Below the pieces are notes generated by a model. The model saw nothing but the letters and a program-made list of their open reading frames with translations, had not been told where the DNA came from and did not search any database. From positions 62,001 through 126,000 of the forward strand of contig JANRLQ010000102.1 in assembly GCA_033762375.1 (NCBI GenBank): a stretch of DNA of 64,000 nt, given 5' to 3'. This document shows, piece after piece, positions 51,265-60,997 of this stretch. Both the position numbers and the translations under genes were made by a program. The first letter of the stretch is position 1; each line of letters begins with the position of its first letter. Origin of the DNA: RDXT01 sp033762375. GTDB lineage: Bacteria > Bacteroidota > Bacteroidia > J057.

Positions 51265-53886
51265 TTACTGGGGTCTGCGGCCACCGCCACCGCCGCCGCC
51301 ACCTGGTGTATTCATGCCGCCGCCACCACCGCCATTGTTATCATCGCCGGCTTTGATGTCGTCATTGTTGACGGACTTGGACCTGCGCCGGGGCTGCTCA
51401 AAGGACATCTTACCAAACCGGTAATTAAAGGTGAGTTTCACACCCCGGTTCAGGAGCAGGGTTTCATTGACCTGGGTGAAAGTCGTCGTCGTGAACTCGC
51501 TGCGCTGGAGAAGGCCCCGGGTGAAAAAGTTGTCACCGGCCAGTCCCAGGCTGCCTTTTTTGTTGGCAAACTCTTTCCGCACGCCCAGGGAGTACATCCC
51601 AAACCCATTCTGACGGCCCTGGAGCTGCACCTGGGCACCCCGCATAAACCCAAAGCCTTGGATCGTGAACCCTTTGGGCAGGGTGACAGAGGTCATGATC
51701 CGCCCGCTGAGGACAAAGCCCTGGTTGCTGAGGGTCTCTGTCAGGCCCTGCTGGTTGGTGGCTTGTCCCTCGATGAAGGTGTACAAAATATCACCGCCAC
51801 CATTGAGGGTCCATTTGGGGGTAATATAGATATTGCCAAAGAGGTTGGTGCCGAAGGTCTGCTGTTTGCCGATATTTTCAAATGTGGTGATAATCGCACC
51901 GGGAACAGAGTCAGAGGGTACCCGGATCTGGGTAATGACATTGTTGGTGAGGCGGCCGAAGAGCGAGACACTCAGATATGTTTTTTTCAGGGCAGCCCCC
52001 AGGCTTATCTCCAGGTTGTCGGTCAGCTCCGGGCTGAGGCTTGGGTTGCCGATGGTGATATTCTGCGGGTTGGCGGCATTGACGTTGGGGTTGAGCTGCT
52101 GGAGTCCCGGACGCTGGATCCGGCGGTTATAACCGGCTTTAAGCGTAAAGCCTTCTTTGAGCTGCTTGGAGACATTGACGCTCGGGAGCAGGTTATAATA
52201 ACTGGGGATTACAATATCTCCGGTCTCACGTGAATCAGCCTCTATGCCGGTATATTCGTAGCGTACCCCTGCTTTGAGCGAATATTTTTTGGCCGTGGAG
52301 AGCGTGTAGGACAGGTACCCTGCTCCCACCTGCTGGGTATAATCGAGGACATCTGCCGGGCGGTTCGGGTCAATCTCATAACTCTCGCTGGCACCTACAG
52401 ACTTCTCATACCGGTAATCGCTGATGACCTGACGGCTGATCACCTTGGCACCTGTCTCGAAGATCTGATTTTTGGAGATGGGCATCTGATAGTCCGTCTG
52501 GAAAGTCAGCTCCTGGTTGAAATTGTCGTTGAGGTTTTTTTCCCGGCTCAGGATCGCCCCCACCGGGTCGAGGAGGTCAGCAGTGAAGTTATTGATCAGG
52601 TCATTGCGGCTGAGCTGGGTAGCGACACTCCACTCATGTCCGGGCTTGAAGATACGGGTATAGTCCAGGTTGAGGTCAATGCTGCCGGAGTTGTCACGGG
52701 AGTCCACGTCTCGGGTATAGGCACTGATGGCGGTGCCGTCCTGAAACAGCTCCGTAAGCTGGTCCTGGGTGCGGTTGAACGCCCGGAGGCCGTACCGTGA
52801 GCTGAAGGTCAGGAATTGATTTTTGGAAATATCGTAGTCCATCCCGAATGAATAATGCCCGAATGCCCCGCGGTCAAAGGCATCTACGGTCTGGCGGGTC
52901 AGGCGCAGGACAGCGTTGTCGGCGATGGTCTGCTCAAAATTAGACTCGGCAGCGTTATAAAAAGCACGTCCCCAGCCCCCTACTGTCGCCCCAAATTTTC
53001 CCTTGCGGTAACTCCCGTTCAGGCCCAGGTTGGCACTCCGGTTGCCGACCCCCGTATCGAGGTTAAGCGTCAGGCCCTGGAGGGTATTTTTTTTCGTGAT
53101 GATGTTGATAATCCCGCCAGAGCCCTCGCCGTCATACTTGGCGGAAGGAGAGGTGATGACCTCGACGGTTTTGATCATGTCAGCCGGGATCTGCCGCAGG
53201 GCGTCCGCCACGCTGGTAGCCATGATGGTGGAGGGTTTGTTATTGATCAGTACCCGGATATTCTGGCTGCCGCGGAGGGATACATTACCTTCCAGGTCCA
53301 CGGAGAGCATGGGCACCTTGCGGAGGACATCGGCGGCGTCTCCTCCTTTGGAAGAGAGGTCTTTTTCGGCATTGTACACAAGCCGGTCCACCTTCTCCTC
53401 GATCAGGGAGCGCTGGCTGGTGATGTCCACCCCGTCGAGGGTGGTGATTTCCGGGGCGAGGATCACGCCGTCCAGGGCCAGCTTCTGACCTTTTTCAAGG
53501 GTTATATCATTGATTGTCTGTGTTTTGTACCCCAGGGAAGATACTTGCAGGTTGTAGGTCTCTGTACCCAGGCGGGAGAGCTTGAAGGTGCCCTTGTCAT
53601 CGGCGATGACACCGTCCACAGGTTTGGGGTTGCCTTTGACGAAGAGCGTCAGGGTAGCAAAGGTCACAGGCTCGCGGGAGACAGAGTCCAGGATGACCCC
53701 GGATATTTCACCATTGCCACGGGGGGCTGCGCTGACCTGGGCAGGGGCTGCGGCAGGGGGCTGACCCGGATAGGCAGGACGTCCTCCCTGGCCTCCTGGT
53801 GCACCACCGCCAGACCCTGACGGGAATTGTGCGAAGCTCATCTGCGCACCACAAACAAAGGCAATAAGTACAAAAAGGTTTTTCAT
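51265..53886 (-). CDS. TonB-dependent receptor with CarboxypepD-like domain
   Basis: 873 residues from the ATG at 53886 (signal peptide MKNLFVLIAFVCGAQMSFA). A Gly/Pro-rich stretch follows, then a carboxypeptidase-regulatory-like beta-sandwich (ISGVILDSVSREPVTFATLT, LQVSSLGYKTQTI). The plug has LRKVPMLSVDLEGNVSLRG and VEVITSPSAKYDGEGSGGIINIITKK, leading into an OMP-type beta-barrel (OMP_b-brl_3-like). The C-terminal barrel end is followed by an unusual Gly-rich tail (about 25 residues, mostly GGG). It resembles siderophore/peptide-type TonB receptors; the ligand is unknown. Confidence 0.88.
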   Translation of the reverse strand: MKNLFVLIAFVCGAQMSFAQFPSGSGGGAPGGQGGRPAYPGQPPAAAPAQVSAAPRGNGEISGVILDSVSREPVTFATLTLFVKGNPKPVDGVIADDKGTFKLSRLGTETYNLQVSSLGYKTQTINDITLEKGQKLALDGVILAPEITTLDGVDITSQRSLIEEKVDRLVYNAEKDLSSKGGDAADVLRKVPMLSVDLEGNVSLRGSQNIRVLINNKPSTIMATSVADALRQIPADMIKTVEVITSPSAKYDGEGSGGIINIITKKNTLQGLTLNLDTGVGNRSANLGLNGSYRKGKFGATVGGWGRAFYNAAESNFEQTIADNAVLRLTRQTVDAFDRGAFGHYSFGMDYDISKNQFLTFSSRYGLRAFNRTQDQLTELFQDGTAISAYTRDVDSRDNSGSIDLNLDYTRIFKPGHEWSVATQLSRNDLINNFTADLLDPVGAILSREKNLNDNFNQELTFQTDYQMPISKNQIFETGAKVISRQVISDYRYEKSVGASESYEIDPNRPADVLDYTQQVGAGYLSYTLSTAKKYSLKAGVRYEYTGIEADSRETGDIVIPSYYNLLPSVNVSKQLKEGFTLKAGYNRRIQRPGLQQLNPNVNAANPQNITIGNPSLSPELTDNLEISLGAALKKTYLSVSLFGRLTNNVITQIRVPSDSVPGAIITTFENIGKQQTFGTNLFGNIYITPKWTLNGGGDILYTFIEGQATNQQGLTETLSNQGFVLSGRIMTSVTLPKGFTIQGFGFMRGAQVQLQGRQNGFGMYSLGVRKEFANKKGSLGLAGDNFFTRGLLQRSEFTTTTFTQVNETLLLNRGVKLTFNYRFGKMSFEQPRRRSKSVNNDDIKAGDDNNGGGGGGMNTPGGGGGGGGRRPQ

Positions 53887-54173
53887 GCTATATAAATTGG
53901 GGGAAGCCATGCCAGTGAGTAAGCCCCGGCACACTTCAATACGGCGAATATGGGGCGATTTGTTTTGCCCTGAATGCCTTATTCGACAACCGGGCGTTTT
54001 GTCTATACTAACCGGCTGATACTCCGGGCATTTACGGATAAATACCCCCTGCCGGTATCTGTCGTATATTCAGGGGCTTTTGTCTATTTTACCTGCCGGA
54101 GGGTCCGCTGATGGTGTTTTGTCAGGCCATAACTCCCTGATTTTTCGTTCATTTACAAGGTTATTACACTCAG

Positions 54174-55214
54174 ATGCAGTCTTTTCTCCAGCGGCACCGG
54201 GTTTTGTTTCTTCACCTCTCATTCTGGGGGGTGTATTTTTCGTTTTTTTTCTACCAGATCAATTTTTCGAAACACGGAGCAGAACCCAACCCCTGGGAAA
54301 GCCTGGCGAGTGCGATCTTTCAGGTCGCAGCGATGATGACCATCTCCTACCTGAACTATTTTTTATTTCTGCCCCGTTTTTTGCAGCACAAAAACCTGGG
54401 CAGGTACCTGCTGGAGTTTATCGGACCTTTTGTCCTGCTCATCACCCTGTTTATCCATACCAAGCGGTTTCTGATAGACGGATATACCCATGAGGTCAAG
54501 TACTTTTATTCAGAGCGGTTTATCGTACAGTCCTCGGTGAGTGCTTTTTTTATTGTGGTATTCGTGAGCATGCTCCAGTTTGCGCAGGACTGGTTTGAAC
54601 TGGAAGCCCGGAAGCGGGAAGTCGAGAACGAAAAACTCATGGCGGAGTTGCGGTTTCTCAAGGCCCAGATCAATCCACATTTCCTGTTTAATACCCTTAA
54701 CAACCTGTATTACCTGGCGTTCACCCAGTCGCCCAATACAACGGAGGTCATCGCCCGCCTCTCGCAGATGATGCGCTACATGATCCATGACTCCAACCAG
54801 CCCCGCGTGCGCCTGCGGGACGAGGTGACCTACATGGAAAACTATATCAGCCTCGAAAAACTCCGCCTCAACGAGCAGGTCCCCATCGTATTTGAGGTGA
54901 AGGGCAATCCGGATGAAGTCTCCATCGAGCCTTTTATCCTGATCACCTTTCTGGAAAATGCCTTTAAGCACGGGGTGGGAAACCATTTTCCGGGGGCCTG
55001 GGTCACCGTCCGGCTGGAAATATGCGAAGGAAAATGTATCTATGAGGTCGCCAACAGCAAACTCCCGGTACAGGCAGACCCCGACGGCGAAAAATCAGGT
55101 ATCGGACTTCAGAACGTACGTCGCCGGCTGGAGCTGAGTTATCAGGGGCGCTACGAGCTCCGGGTCGGGGACGAAGCCGACCGTTATACGATACACCTTA
55201 CCCTCGATCTCTGA
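54174..55214 (+). CDS. LytS-type sensor histidine kinase
   Basis: 346 residues: four membrane helices in the first ~140 residues, a short coiled coil (FELEARKREVENEKLMAEL), the His_kinase domain with phosphorylatable His169 (FLKAQINPHFLFNTLNNLYY), and a HATPase-like C-terminus (ILITFLENAFKHGV, KSGIGLQNVRRRLELSY). This is the LytS/YehU family. Its stop overlaps the start of the response regulator by one base (TGATG), so they are translationally coupled. Confidence 0.93.
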   Translation: MQSFLQRHRVLFLHLSFWGVYFSFFFYQINFSKHGAEPNPWESLASAIFQVAAMMTISYLNYFLFLPRFLQHKNLGRYLLEFIGPFVLLITLFIHTKRFLIDGYTHEVKYFYSERFIVQSSVSAFFIVVFVSMLQFAQDWFELEARKREVENEKLMAELRFLKAQINPHFLFNTLNNLYYLAFTQSPNTTEVIARLSQMMRYMIHDSNQPRVRLRDEVTYMENYISLEKLRLNEQVPIVFEVKGNPDEVSIEPFILITFLENAFKHGVGNHFPGAWVTVRLEICEGKCIYEVANSKLPVQADPDGEKSGIGLQNVRRRLELSYQGRYELRVGDEADRYTIHLTLDL

Positions 55215-55987
55215 TGGTATTTTCTTGTGTGATAGTGGACGATGAGCCGATGGCACGGGGCCTGCTGACACAGTATGTGCAAAAGGTACCTTCGCTGCGG
55301 CTGGTTCAGGCCTGCGCCAGCCCGATGGAGGCCCTGGCGCTGCTCCAGGCCGAGCCGGTGGACATCTTGTTTCTGGACATCCAGATGCCCGAGATCACGG
55401 GCCTTTCGCTCCTGAAAATCCTCCGCCGCAAGCCCCTGGTGATCCTGACGACGGCCTACTCCGCGTATGCCCTGGAGGGGTATGAGCATGACGTAGTGGA
55501 CTACCTGCTCAAACCCATCACGCTGGAGCGGTTTCTGAAGGCCGTGGAAAAAGCCGTGCAGCGCCTCCAGGGAGTCTCTCAGCCTCCTGCCAGTCAGGAT
55601 GCACCGGCCCCGGCAGCTTTGTCACCAGAGGGGCAGCCGGAGCCCCGTCCGGGCTTCATATTTGTGAAGGACGGGACCCGCCTCGTCAAGGTCCGCCTCC
55701 ATGAGATCACCTATATCGAGGGCCTCAAAGACTACGTGATCATCCACACGCCCCGGCAGAAGGTGGTCACCCTTCAGCGGCTCAAGTCCCTCGAAACCCA
55801 GCTCCCGGAGGATGCTTTTATCCGGATTCACAACTCCTATATCGTGGCCCTGGACTGGATAGACGCGATTCATAAGGACAAAGTCCAGATCGGGACGGTC
55901 TTTATCCCCGTGAGTGATACCTATCGCAAGGCGTTCCGGGACTTCATCGGGCAGCACCATACCGGCTGGGAAAAAGGCAGTCTCTGA
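55214..55987 (+). CDS. LytTR-family response regulator
   Basis: 257 residues: receiver domain (VDDEPMARGLLTQYV, phosphoacceptor Asp55 in LFLDIQMPEITG, LTTAYSAYALEGYEHDVVDYLLKP), a Pro/Ala-rich linker, and a LytTR DNA-binding domain (FIFVKDGTRLVKVRLHEITY, IEGLKDYVIIHTP, FIRIHNSYIVALDWIDAI). Together with the overlapping kinase gene it is a complete two-component system. The targets are unknown. Confidence 0.95.
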   Translation: MVFSCVIVDDEPMARGLLTQYVQKVPSLRLVQACASPMEALALLQAEPVDILFLDIQMPEITGLSLLKILRRKPLVILTTAYSAYALEGYEHDVVDYLLKPITLERFLKAVEKAVQRLQGVSQPPASQDAPAPAALSPEGQPEPRPGFIFVKDGTRLVKVRLHEITYIEGLKDYVIIHTPRQKVVTLQRLKSLETQLPEDAFIRIHNSYIVALDWIDAIHKDKVQIGTVFIPVSDTYRKAFRDFIGQHHTGWEKGSL

Positions 55988-56159
55988 CACCCGCTACCCG
56001 GCATCCTGACCCGCCTGGCAGAAAAAAACAGCCTTGTGTATAAATATTTTCCCAATTATGTTGGTTTTTTGAAGTGAGATTGTGATATTTGCCCTCCGAT
56101 TCAGTCAGGGCTTATGCTTCTGGCTTTTCTACCCAGCATCTCATTTAAAGTAAAAGATA

Positions 56160-56396
56160 ATGGCTCGCGTCTGTCAGGTAACCGGCAAAAAAACGATCTC
56201 TGGTTTTCACGTTTCCCACGCCAACAACCACGTAAAGCGTAAGTTTTACCCCAATCTCCAGCACAAGCGTTTTTTTGTGCCTGAAGAGAACCGTTGGGTA
56301 GAGCTTAAGGTTTCTGCACACGGGATAAAAGTCATCAACCGCCTCGGCATCTACGAAGTGCTGAAGGAAATGCGTGCCCGCGGCGAAAAAGTCTGA
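56160..56396 (+). CDS. rpmB: 50S ribosomal protein L28
   Basis: 78 residues, matching L28: MARVCQVTGKKTISGFHVSH, NNHVKRKFYPNLQHKRFFV, GIKVINRLGIYEVL. It is a primary large-subunit protein. In many Bacteroidota rpmB is followed by rpmG and a DUF4295 gene; here a terminator-like hairpin and an unrelated T9SS gene follow instead. Upstream of the start, the sequence GATATTTG (about 56080-56092) may be its -7 box. Confidence 0.97.
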   Translation: MARVCQVTGKKTISGFHVSHANNHVKRKFYPNLQHKRFFVPEENRWVELKVSAHGIKVINRLGIYEVLKEMRARGEKV

Positions 56397-56422
56397 TCCG
56401 GCAGGGCAGTATGAAACGGTAA

Positions 56423-56458
56423 AAACTCAAGTTACCTGCGTAATTTGGGTTTTTTTTA
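56423..56458 (+). terminator. Terminator after rpmB
   Basis: Eight-bp stem AAACTCAA / TTGGGTTT (one G-U pair) with a 14-base loop running into a long T tract (TTTTTTT). Confidence 0.6.
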
Positions 56459-56599
56459 TTTTAGGGGGTTTGTGTATGCGGCTGTTGTTCATAAAAAAAC
56501 GGCATCAAGGCAACCCCGCCGGTACATAATCAGATTTACCTTAGGGCAGCTGCAACCATTAGCGCGTCTCCGTACATCTTTGGCTGGAATACCTATCCT

Positions 56600-57868
56600 A
56601 TGAAAATCCTTCGCCTGATTATTATGCTGTTGGGCCTTATGGGCCTGAGCCGTGTTTCCGAGGCCCAGATCAGCCGCTCCGGCCACCCTGCTCCAGCTGA
56701 GTCCCGCAGCCAGCTCCGACGGTTTCCGTGTGGAGGTTCTGTGATCCTGAATGAGGATTTTAACTCGGAAGGCCTGCCCGGCAACTGGACCCTTATAGAC
56801 GGAGATGGCCTCACACCCAAGACGGAGATTCAGTTTCTGACCCCCAATGGCGGCTGGCAGCTGATTGACGACCTCAAAGATCCCTCCAATGGCAACCGCA
56901 GCCTGGCCTCTCCTGCCTGGTATGAAGGCGGCTCCAGGAGCAATGACTGGCTTATTCTGCCTGGTCCTGTGACCTTGCCCGCACAGACTTGCCTTTCCTG
57001 GTATGCCTACTCACAGGATGAGTTTTATCCGGAGCAATACGAAGTACGGATTTCCTTCACCAGCCCTGACACGGCAGCTTTCCTGAGCCAGCCCGCCGTC
57101 CAGGCCATCAGCGCAGAGGGTACTACCTTTACCTATCGCACGGCGGACTTGTCTGCTTATGCGGGACAGACGGTGTACCTGGCCTTCCGCCATACTTCTG
57201 TGGACAAGTTTATCCTCGTGATTGACGATATACGCCTCGCAGAGGTGCGGGAGCGCGACCTGGCCATGTTTAGCCTGACTGATTTTACCGCCAATGCCGG
57301 CAACAAAGTTAAGTTTTCCGGTGCGGTCATCAACCGGGGACTGGATACCCTGCGTTTTGACTCCGCGCAGATGAAAATCAGCTACCGTATAGACCAGGGT
57401 ACGATCGAGCAGGCCGAAATCCGCAAAAAAGTCACCCTCCTCCCAAACGACACCATTCGTTTTTCCCACGACTCTACCTGGATCCCCTTTAATGACGGGG
57501 TGTACAATATCCAGATATGGGTCAGCGGCATTACGGGCGACAATAACCCCGTCAATGACACCCTCGGGCGCTGGCAGGGGATCGGTACCAGTACCGGAAT
57601 ATCAGACCTGGCGCCACTCGGGCTGCGGGTATTCCCCAATCCGGTGACAGATATCCTGACCCTGGATCCGGCGACATCGCTGCCCCTGCGCGGGCTGGAC
57701 CTGCGCCTGACCAATCTGGCCGGCCAGCAAGTCCTGCCCACGACGCGCTATGAGGTCGTGACAGAAAGCCTGCACCTCGACCTGAGCCTCCTCCCACCGG
57801 GGTTGTATATCCTGCAGGCCCGTGACGCCCAGGGGCGTCAGACCCTTACAATGGTCCAAAAAATTTAA
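56600..57868 (+). CDS. T9SS-secreted protein with choice-of-anchor J-like domain
   Basis: 422 residues with signal peptide MKILRLIIMLLGLMGLSRVS. Residues ~45-215 resemble the cleaved-adhesin/choice-of-anchor J domain (ILNEDFNSEGLPGNWTLIDG, SNDWLILPGPVTLP, LAFRHTSVDKFILVIDDI). A CARDB-like segment follows (VINRGLDTLRFDSAQMKISY, NNPVNDTLG). The end is a type A T9SS sorting domain: LRVFPNPVTDILTLDPA, LTNLAGQQVLPT, LDLSLLPPGLYILQARDAQ. A probable cell-surface adhesin; the ligand is unknown. Confidence 0.88.
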   Translation: MKILRLIIMLLGLMGLSRVSEAQISRSGHPAPAESRSQLRRFPCGGSVILNEDFNSEGLPGNWTLIDGDGLTPKTEIQFLTPNGGWQLIDDLKDPSNGNRSLASPAWYEGGSRSNDWLILPGPVTLPAQTCLSWYAYSQDEFYPEQYEVRISFTSPDTAAFLSQPAVQAISAEGTTFTYRTADLSAYAGQTVYLAFRHTSVDKFILVIDDIRLAEVRERDLAMFSLTDFTANAGNKVKFSGAVINRGLDTLRFDSAQMKISYRIDQGTIEQAEIRKKVTLLPNDTIRFSHDSTWIPFNDGVYNIQIWVSGITGDNNPVNDTLGRWQGIGTSTGISDLAPLGLRVFPNPVTDILTLDPATSLPLRGLDLRLTNLAGQQVLPTTRYEVVTESLHLDLSLLPPGLYILQARDAQGRQTLTMVQKI

Positions 57869-57953
57869 AAAATTATAACGATCCCTCCGGTTTTTTGATA
57901 AATTTGCATGCCCGGGCGCGTTTGCTCGTGTGTAGTATCATTTTATCCGCGAT

Positions 57954-59147
57954 ATGGCATTCTCACATAAAATTACGGCACTGGAAGAATCGGCGACCCT
58001 GGCCGTCGCCAAAAAAGTACGCGAACTCATGGCTGCTGGCCGTGATGTGGTGGGACTCACCCTCGGCGAACCAGACATGGACACCCCGGCCCATATCCGG
58101 GAGGCCGCCAAAAAAGCCCTCGATGACGGCTTTACGCATTATCCGCCCGTAGCGGGTATCCCTGAGCTGCGGCAGGCCATCGTGGACAAACTCAAGCGGG
58201 ACAATGGTATCACCTACACACCGGCACAGACCCTGGTCTCCTGCGGGGCCAAACAGTCGCTCTACAATGTCATTCTGTCTGTCCTCAACCCCGGTGACGG
58301 AGCCATCCTGCCTGCACCCTATTGGGTATCATATTATTCGATCCTGTACATGGCCGAGGCCCGCACGACCGTAGTGCAGACTACCCTCGCCAATGATTTT
58401 AAGATGACGCCTGAGCAACTGGAGGCGGCCATCGAGCCACATACCCGTCTGCTGATCCTCTGTACCCCCTCCAATCCCACCGGCAGCATGTATAGCCGGG
58501 CTGAGATGGATGCCCTGGTCGAGGTATTGGAGCGTCACCCGCAGGTATATGTGATTGCGGATGAAATTTATGAGTATATCTGCTTCGGAAAAGAGCACGT
58601 CAGCCTCGCTGCTTACCCCAGCATGTACGACCGGACGATCACGGTTAATGGTTTTGCCAAAGGATTTGCGATGACCGGCTGGCGTCTGGGGTATATCGCT
58701 GCGCCTAAAGAAATTGTAGCCCTCTGCGAAAAACTCCAGGGACAGGTGACCTCCGGTGCGACTTCTTTTGCCCAAAAAGGAGCAGTAGCGGCCCTGACCC
58801 AGGACATGCAGCCTACCTGGGATATGCGCGAGGAGTTTCACCGCCGCCGCGATATGATGTATGCCGACCTCAAGGCCATCGAAGGAGTCGAAGTAAACCT
58901 GCCGGACGGCGCGTTTTATTTTTATCCTGACCTCGGCAAGTTTCTGCACAAACAAACGCCCGCAGGCCAGACCATTCAGGACATTGAGGCCCTGAGCCTG
59001 TACCTCCTTGATGAAGAAGGCCTGGCCGTGGTGCCCGGAAGTGCCTTCGGGACCGACGCTCATGTGCGCCTTTCATACGCCTATCCCGTAGAGCAACTCC
59101 GGGATGCGGTTCGCCGCCTCGGCAGTGCCCTTTCCAAGCTGAAATAA
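57954..59147 (+). CDS. aspC: Class I aspartate/aromatic aminotransferase
   Basis: 397 residues with the PLP-dependent class I aminotransferase pattern: LTLGEPDMDTPAHI, HYPPVAGIPELRQAI, the substrate-binding CTPSNPTGSMYS, the PLP-contacting YVIADEIYEYICF and PLP Lys236 (NGFAKGFAMTGWRLGY). The C-terminal FYFYPDLGKF and HVRLSYAYPVEQL carry the conserved Arg. This is the AspC/PatA-type enzyme that transaminates aspartate or prephenate with 2-oxoglutarate. A terminator follows. Confidence 0.92.
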   Translation: MAFSHKITALEESATLAVAKKVRELMAAGRDVVGLTLGEPDMDTPAHIREAAKKALDDGFTHYPPVAGIPELRQAIVDKLKRDNGITYTPAQTLVSCGAKQSLYNVILSVLNPGDGAILPAPYWVSYYSILYMAEARTTVVQTTLANDFKMTPEQLEAAIEPHTRLLILCTPSNPTGSMYSRAEMDALVEVLERHPQVYVIADEIYEYICFGKEHVSLAAYPSMYDRTITVNGFAKGFAMTGWRLGYIAAPKEIVALCEKLQGQVTSGATSFAQKGAVAALTQDMQPTWDMREEFHRRRDMMYADLKAIEGVEVNLPDGAFYFYPDLGKFLHKQTPAGQTIQDIEALSLYLLDEEGLAVVPGSAFGTDAHVRLSYAYPVEQLRDAVRRLGSALSKLK

Positions 59148-59158
59148 CCGCTATATCC

Positions 59159-59190
59159 AGCCCGGAACCCTTCGTTCCGGGCTTTTTTTG
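59159..59190 (+). terminator. Intrinsic terminator after the aminotransferase gene
   Basis: Perfect 10-bp stem AGCCCGGAAC / GTTCCGGGCT with loop CCTTC and a following T-tract (TTTTTTG). Confidence 0.92.
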
Positions 59191-59197
59191 CCTATAC

Positions 59198-60187
59198 ATG
59201 CATACGATTACCGGCATAGAGGCATTTTTAGCCCGCTGCTCCCAGCTCCGGGTGCTGGTGGTAGGCGACATGATGCTGGACCAGTACCTCTGGGGGCGGG
59301 TGGACCGCATTTCGCCCGAGGCACCTGTACCCGTAGTCGAGGTTTCTCATACCGAAAACCGCCCCGGCGGCGCTGCCAATGTCGCCCTGAATGTCGCCGC
59401 GATGGGTGCCACCGCATGGCCTGCGGGCATCATCGGGCAGGATGCGTCAGGCCAGGCGCTCCAGGCGCTGATGCAGGCGCAGGGATTTGAGTTGCGGGGA
59501 ATGGTACCCTCACCGGTGCGTACCACCACCACCAAAACCCGGGTCCTGGCCCAGGGCCAGCAGATGTTGCGGTTTGACCGGGAGGACCGGTTTGCCCTGA
59601 CGCCCGCTGAACTGGAGACTTTCCGGACGGCACTTGATACCCTGGCAGCTGAGGCCGATGTGATCATCCTGGAAGATTACGACAAGGGGTTGTTTGCCGG
59701 AGACTGGCTGCCCACGTGGCTGGCGGGGCTCTCCTGTCCTGTCGTGGTGGACCCTAAGTTCCGGCAGTTTTTTCACTATGCCGGCGTGACCCTGTTTAAA
59801 CCCAACCTCAAGGAACTAAACGAAGGCATGGGCACCCGCCATACCCAGCAGGACCTGGCCGGGATTGTGGATACCGTACAGGCCCTCCGGGCCCGTATGC
59901 CCCATACCTATACAGCCGTCACCCTGGGAGATGCCGGAATGCTGATCGTGGATGCAGCCCAAGGCTGGACCCATATCCCCGCGCACCGCCGGGCCGTCGC
60001 CGATGTGTCAGGAGCAGGGGATACGGTCGTTACGGTATTGGCCCTGGGGCTGGCGGCGGGACTCTCCCCCCGGGAGGCCGCCCGATATGCCAACCTGGCA
60101 GGGGGAATCGTCTGTGAGTCCCCGGGCGTGGTGCCCGTGGACAAGGCCCGGCTGGCGGCTGAGGCGATAACATTGGGGTGGGGGTGA
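59198..60187 (+). CDS. D-glycero-beta-D-manno-heptose-7-phosphate kinase (PfkB family)
   Basis: 329 residues; the kinase half of HldE alone, without the cytidylyltransferase domain (rfaE1/HldA type). Motifs: the start VVGDMMLDQYLWGRVDRISPEAPVPVVEV is the HldE hallmark, GGAANVALNVAAMG follows, and the PfkB active site is DVSGAGDT with catalytic Asp275. It phosphorylates heptose-7-phosphate at C1 for ADP-heptose in LPS core synthesis. No other heptose gene is adjacent. Confidence 0.9.
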   Translation: MHTITGIEAFLARCSQLRVLVVGDMMLDQYLWGRVDRISPEAPVPVVEVSHTENRPGGAANVALNVAAMGATAWPAGIIGQDASGQALQALMQAQGFELRGMVPSPVRTTTTKTRVLAQGQQMLRFDREDRFALTPAELETFRTALDTLAAEADVIILEDYDKGLFAGDWLPTWLAGLSCPVVVDPKFRQFFHYAGVTLFKPNLKELNEGMGTRHTQQDLAGIVDTVQALRARMPHTYTAVTLGDAGMLIVDAAQGWTHIPAHRRAVADVSGAGDTVVTVLALGLAAGLSPREAARYANLAGGIVCESPGVVPVDKARLAAEAITLGWG

Positions 60188-60197
60188 AGACCGCAGA

Positions 60198-60980
60198 TCA
60201 GGGCTCTGCGCCACACCGGATACCAGTGAGTTTCCACTCCGTAGGAGAAGCATAATCCAGGTACCGGTCTATCCGCACCTGTCGCTCCCGGCTGGCGCGG
60301 GTGAGCAGGGTCATGTCCTGTAATACCCCGGGATTTTGGCCTACGGCATCAGAGCCCCGGAGGTCCGTGGGCCGTCCCAGGCCACCCGTCTCAAATCGCA
60401 GGGTCAGCGGCCCGCTGCACATCCCCGGAAAGGCTGACCGCGGCAGGGCCAGCTCCAGGTGCATCAGGTTGACGGTATCAAGCTGGATACCGGCATTGAT
60501 GCCGCCGGGGTTTCGGGTGCTGCCGATTACGGTGTCGTGTTTCCCATAAAAATTGATCAGGGCCAGACGGTCAGCCCCTGCCAGCCGCTCAGGCAGGTTC
60601 TGGCGAATGGCACCTATATAATAGTCGAGTGTGTAGGTATCCTTAGGTCGGCCTGAGGCGGGCAGCCCCATCGGATAGAGGACCCCTTTTTTCCCTTCAT
60701 CGGTTTCAATCCATGTCGTGAGACCCGTCAGCACAATCTGGTTCTGCAGTACCAGCCCGGCAATGTCCAGGCTGATATATAAGTATTTATCGTTGTACGA
60801 AACCGCATAATAGACCCCGCTTTTCCGGTCTTCGCAGTAAAACTCAGGGCTGTCTATGGCATCTCCATCGGCGGTGAAGGGTGTCAGTTGGAGTTGGTGG
60901 CGGCAATCGTTTTGGGCTGAAAGGGCAAGGGCAGCTACCAACGTCACGCCCAGCAGCATCGTGCGGATATAGGGTGTCAT
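60198..60980 (-). CDS. Exported protein of unknown function
   Basis: 260 residues. The start at 60980 gives signal peptide MTPYIRTMLLGVTLVAALAL; the ATG at 61019 would overlap the thioesterase gene by 22 bases. The mature protein has beta-rich segments (VYYAVSYNDKYLYISLDIAG, LVLQNQIVLTGLTTWIETDE) and a hydrophilic C-terminus (RASRERQVRIDRYLDYASPT). It may be a beta-sandwich or lipid-interacting fold but matches nothing I know. It is co-transcribed with the upstream acyl-ACP thioesterase gene. Confidence 0.6.
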   Translation of the reverse strand: MTPYIRTMLLGVTLVAALALSAQNDCRHQLQLTPFTADGDAIDSPEFYCEDRKSGVYYAVSYNDKYLYISLDIAGLVLQNQIVLTGLTTWIETDEGKKGVLYPMGLPASGRPKDTYTLDYYIGAIRQNLPERLAGADRLALINFYGKHDTVIGSTRNPGGINAGIQLDTVNLMHLELALPRSAFPGMCSGPLTLRFETGGLGRPTDLRGSDAVGQNPGVLQDMTLLTRASRERQVRIDRYLDYASPTEWKLTGIRCGAEP

Positions 60981-60997
60981 ACAATCGGAATCCAGGT

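Noticed and set aside
52855..53820. 321-codon ORF on the plus strand
   Set aside because: Antisense to the TonB-dependent receptor gene.
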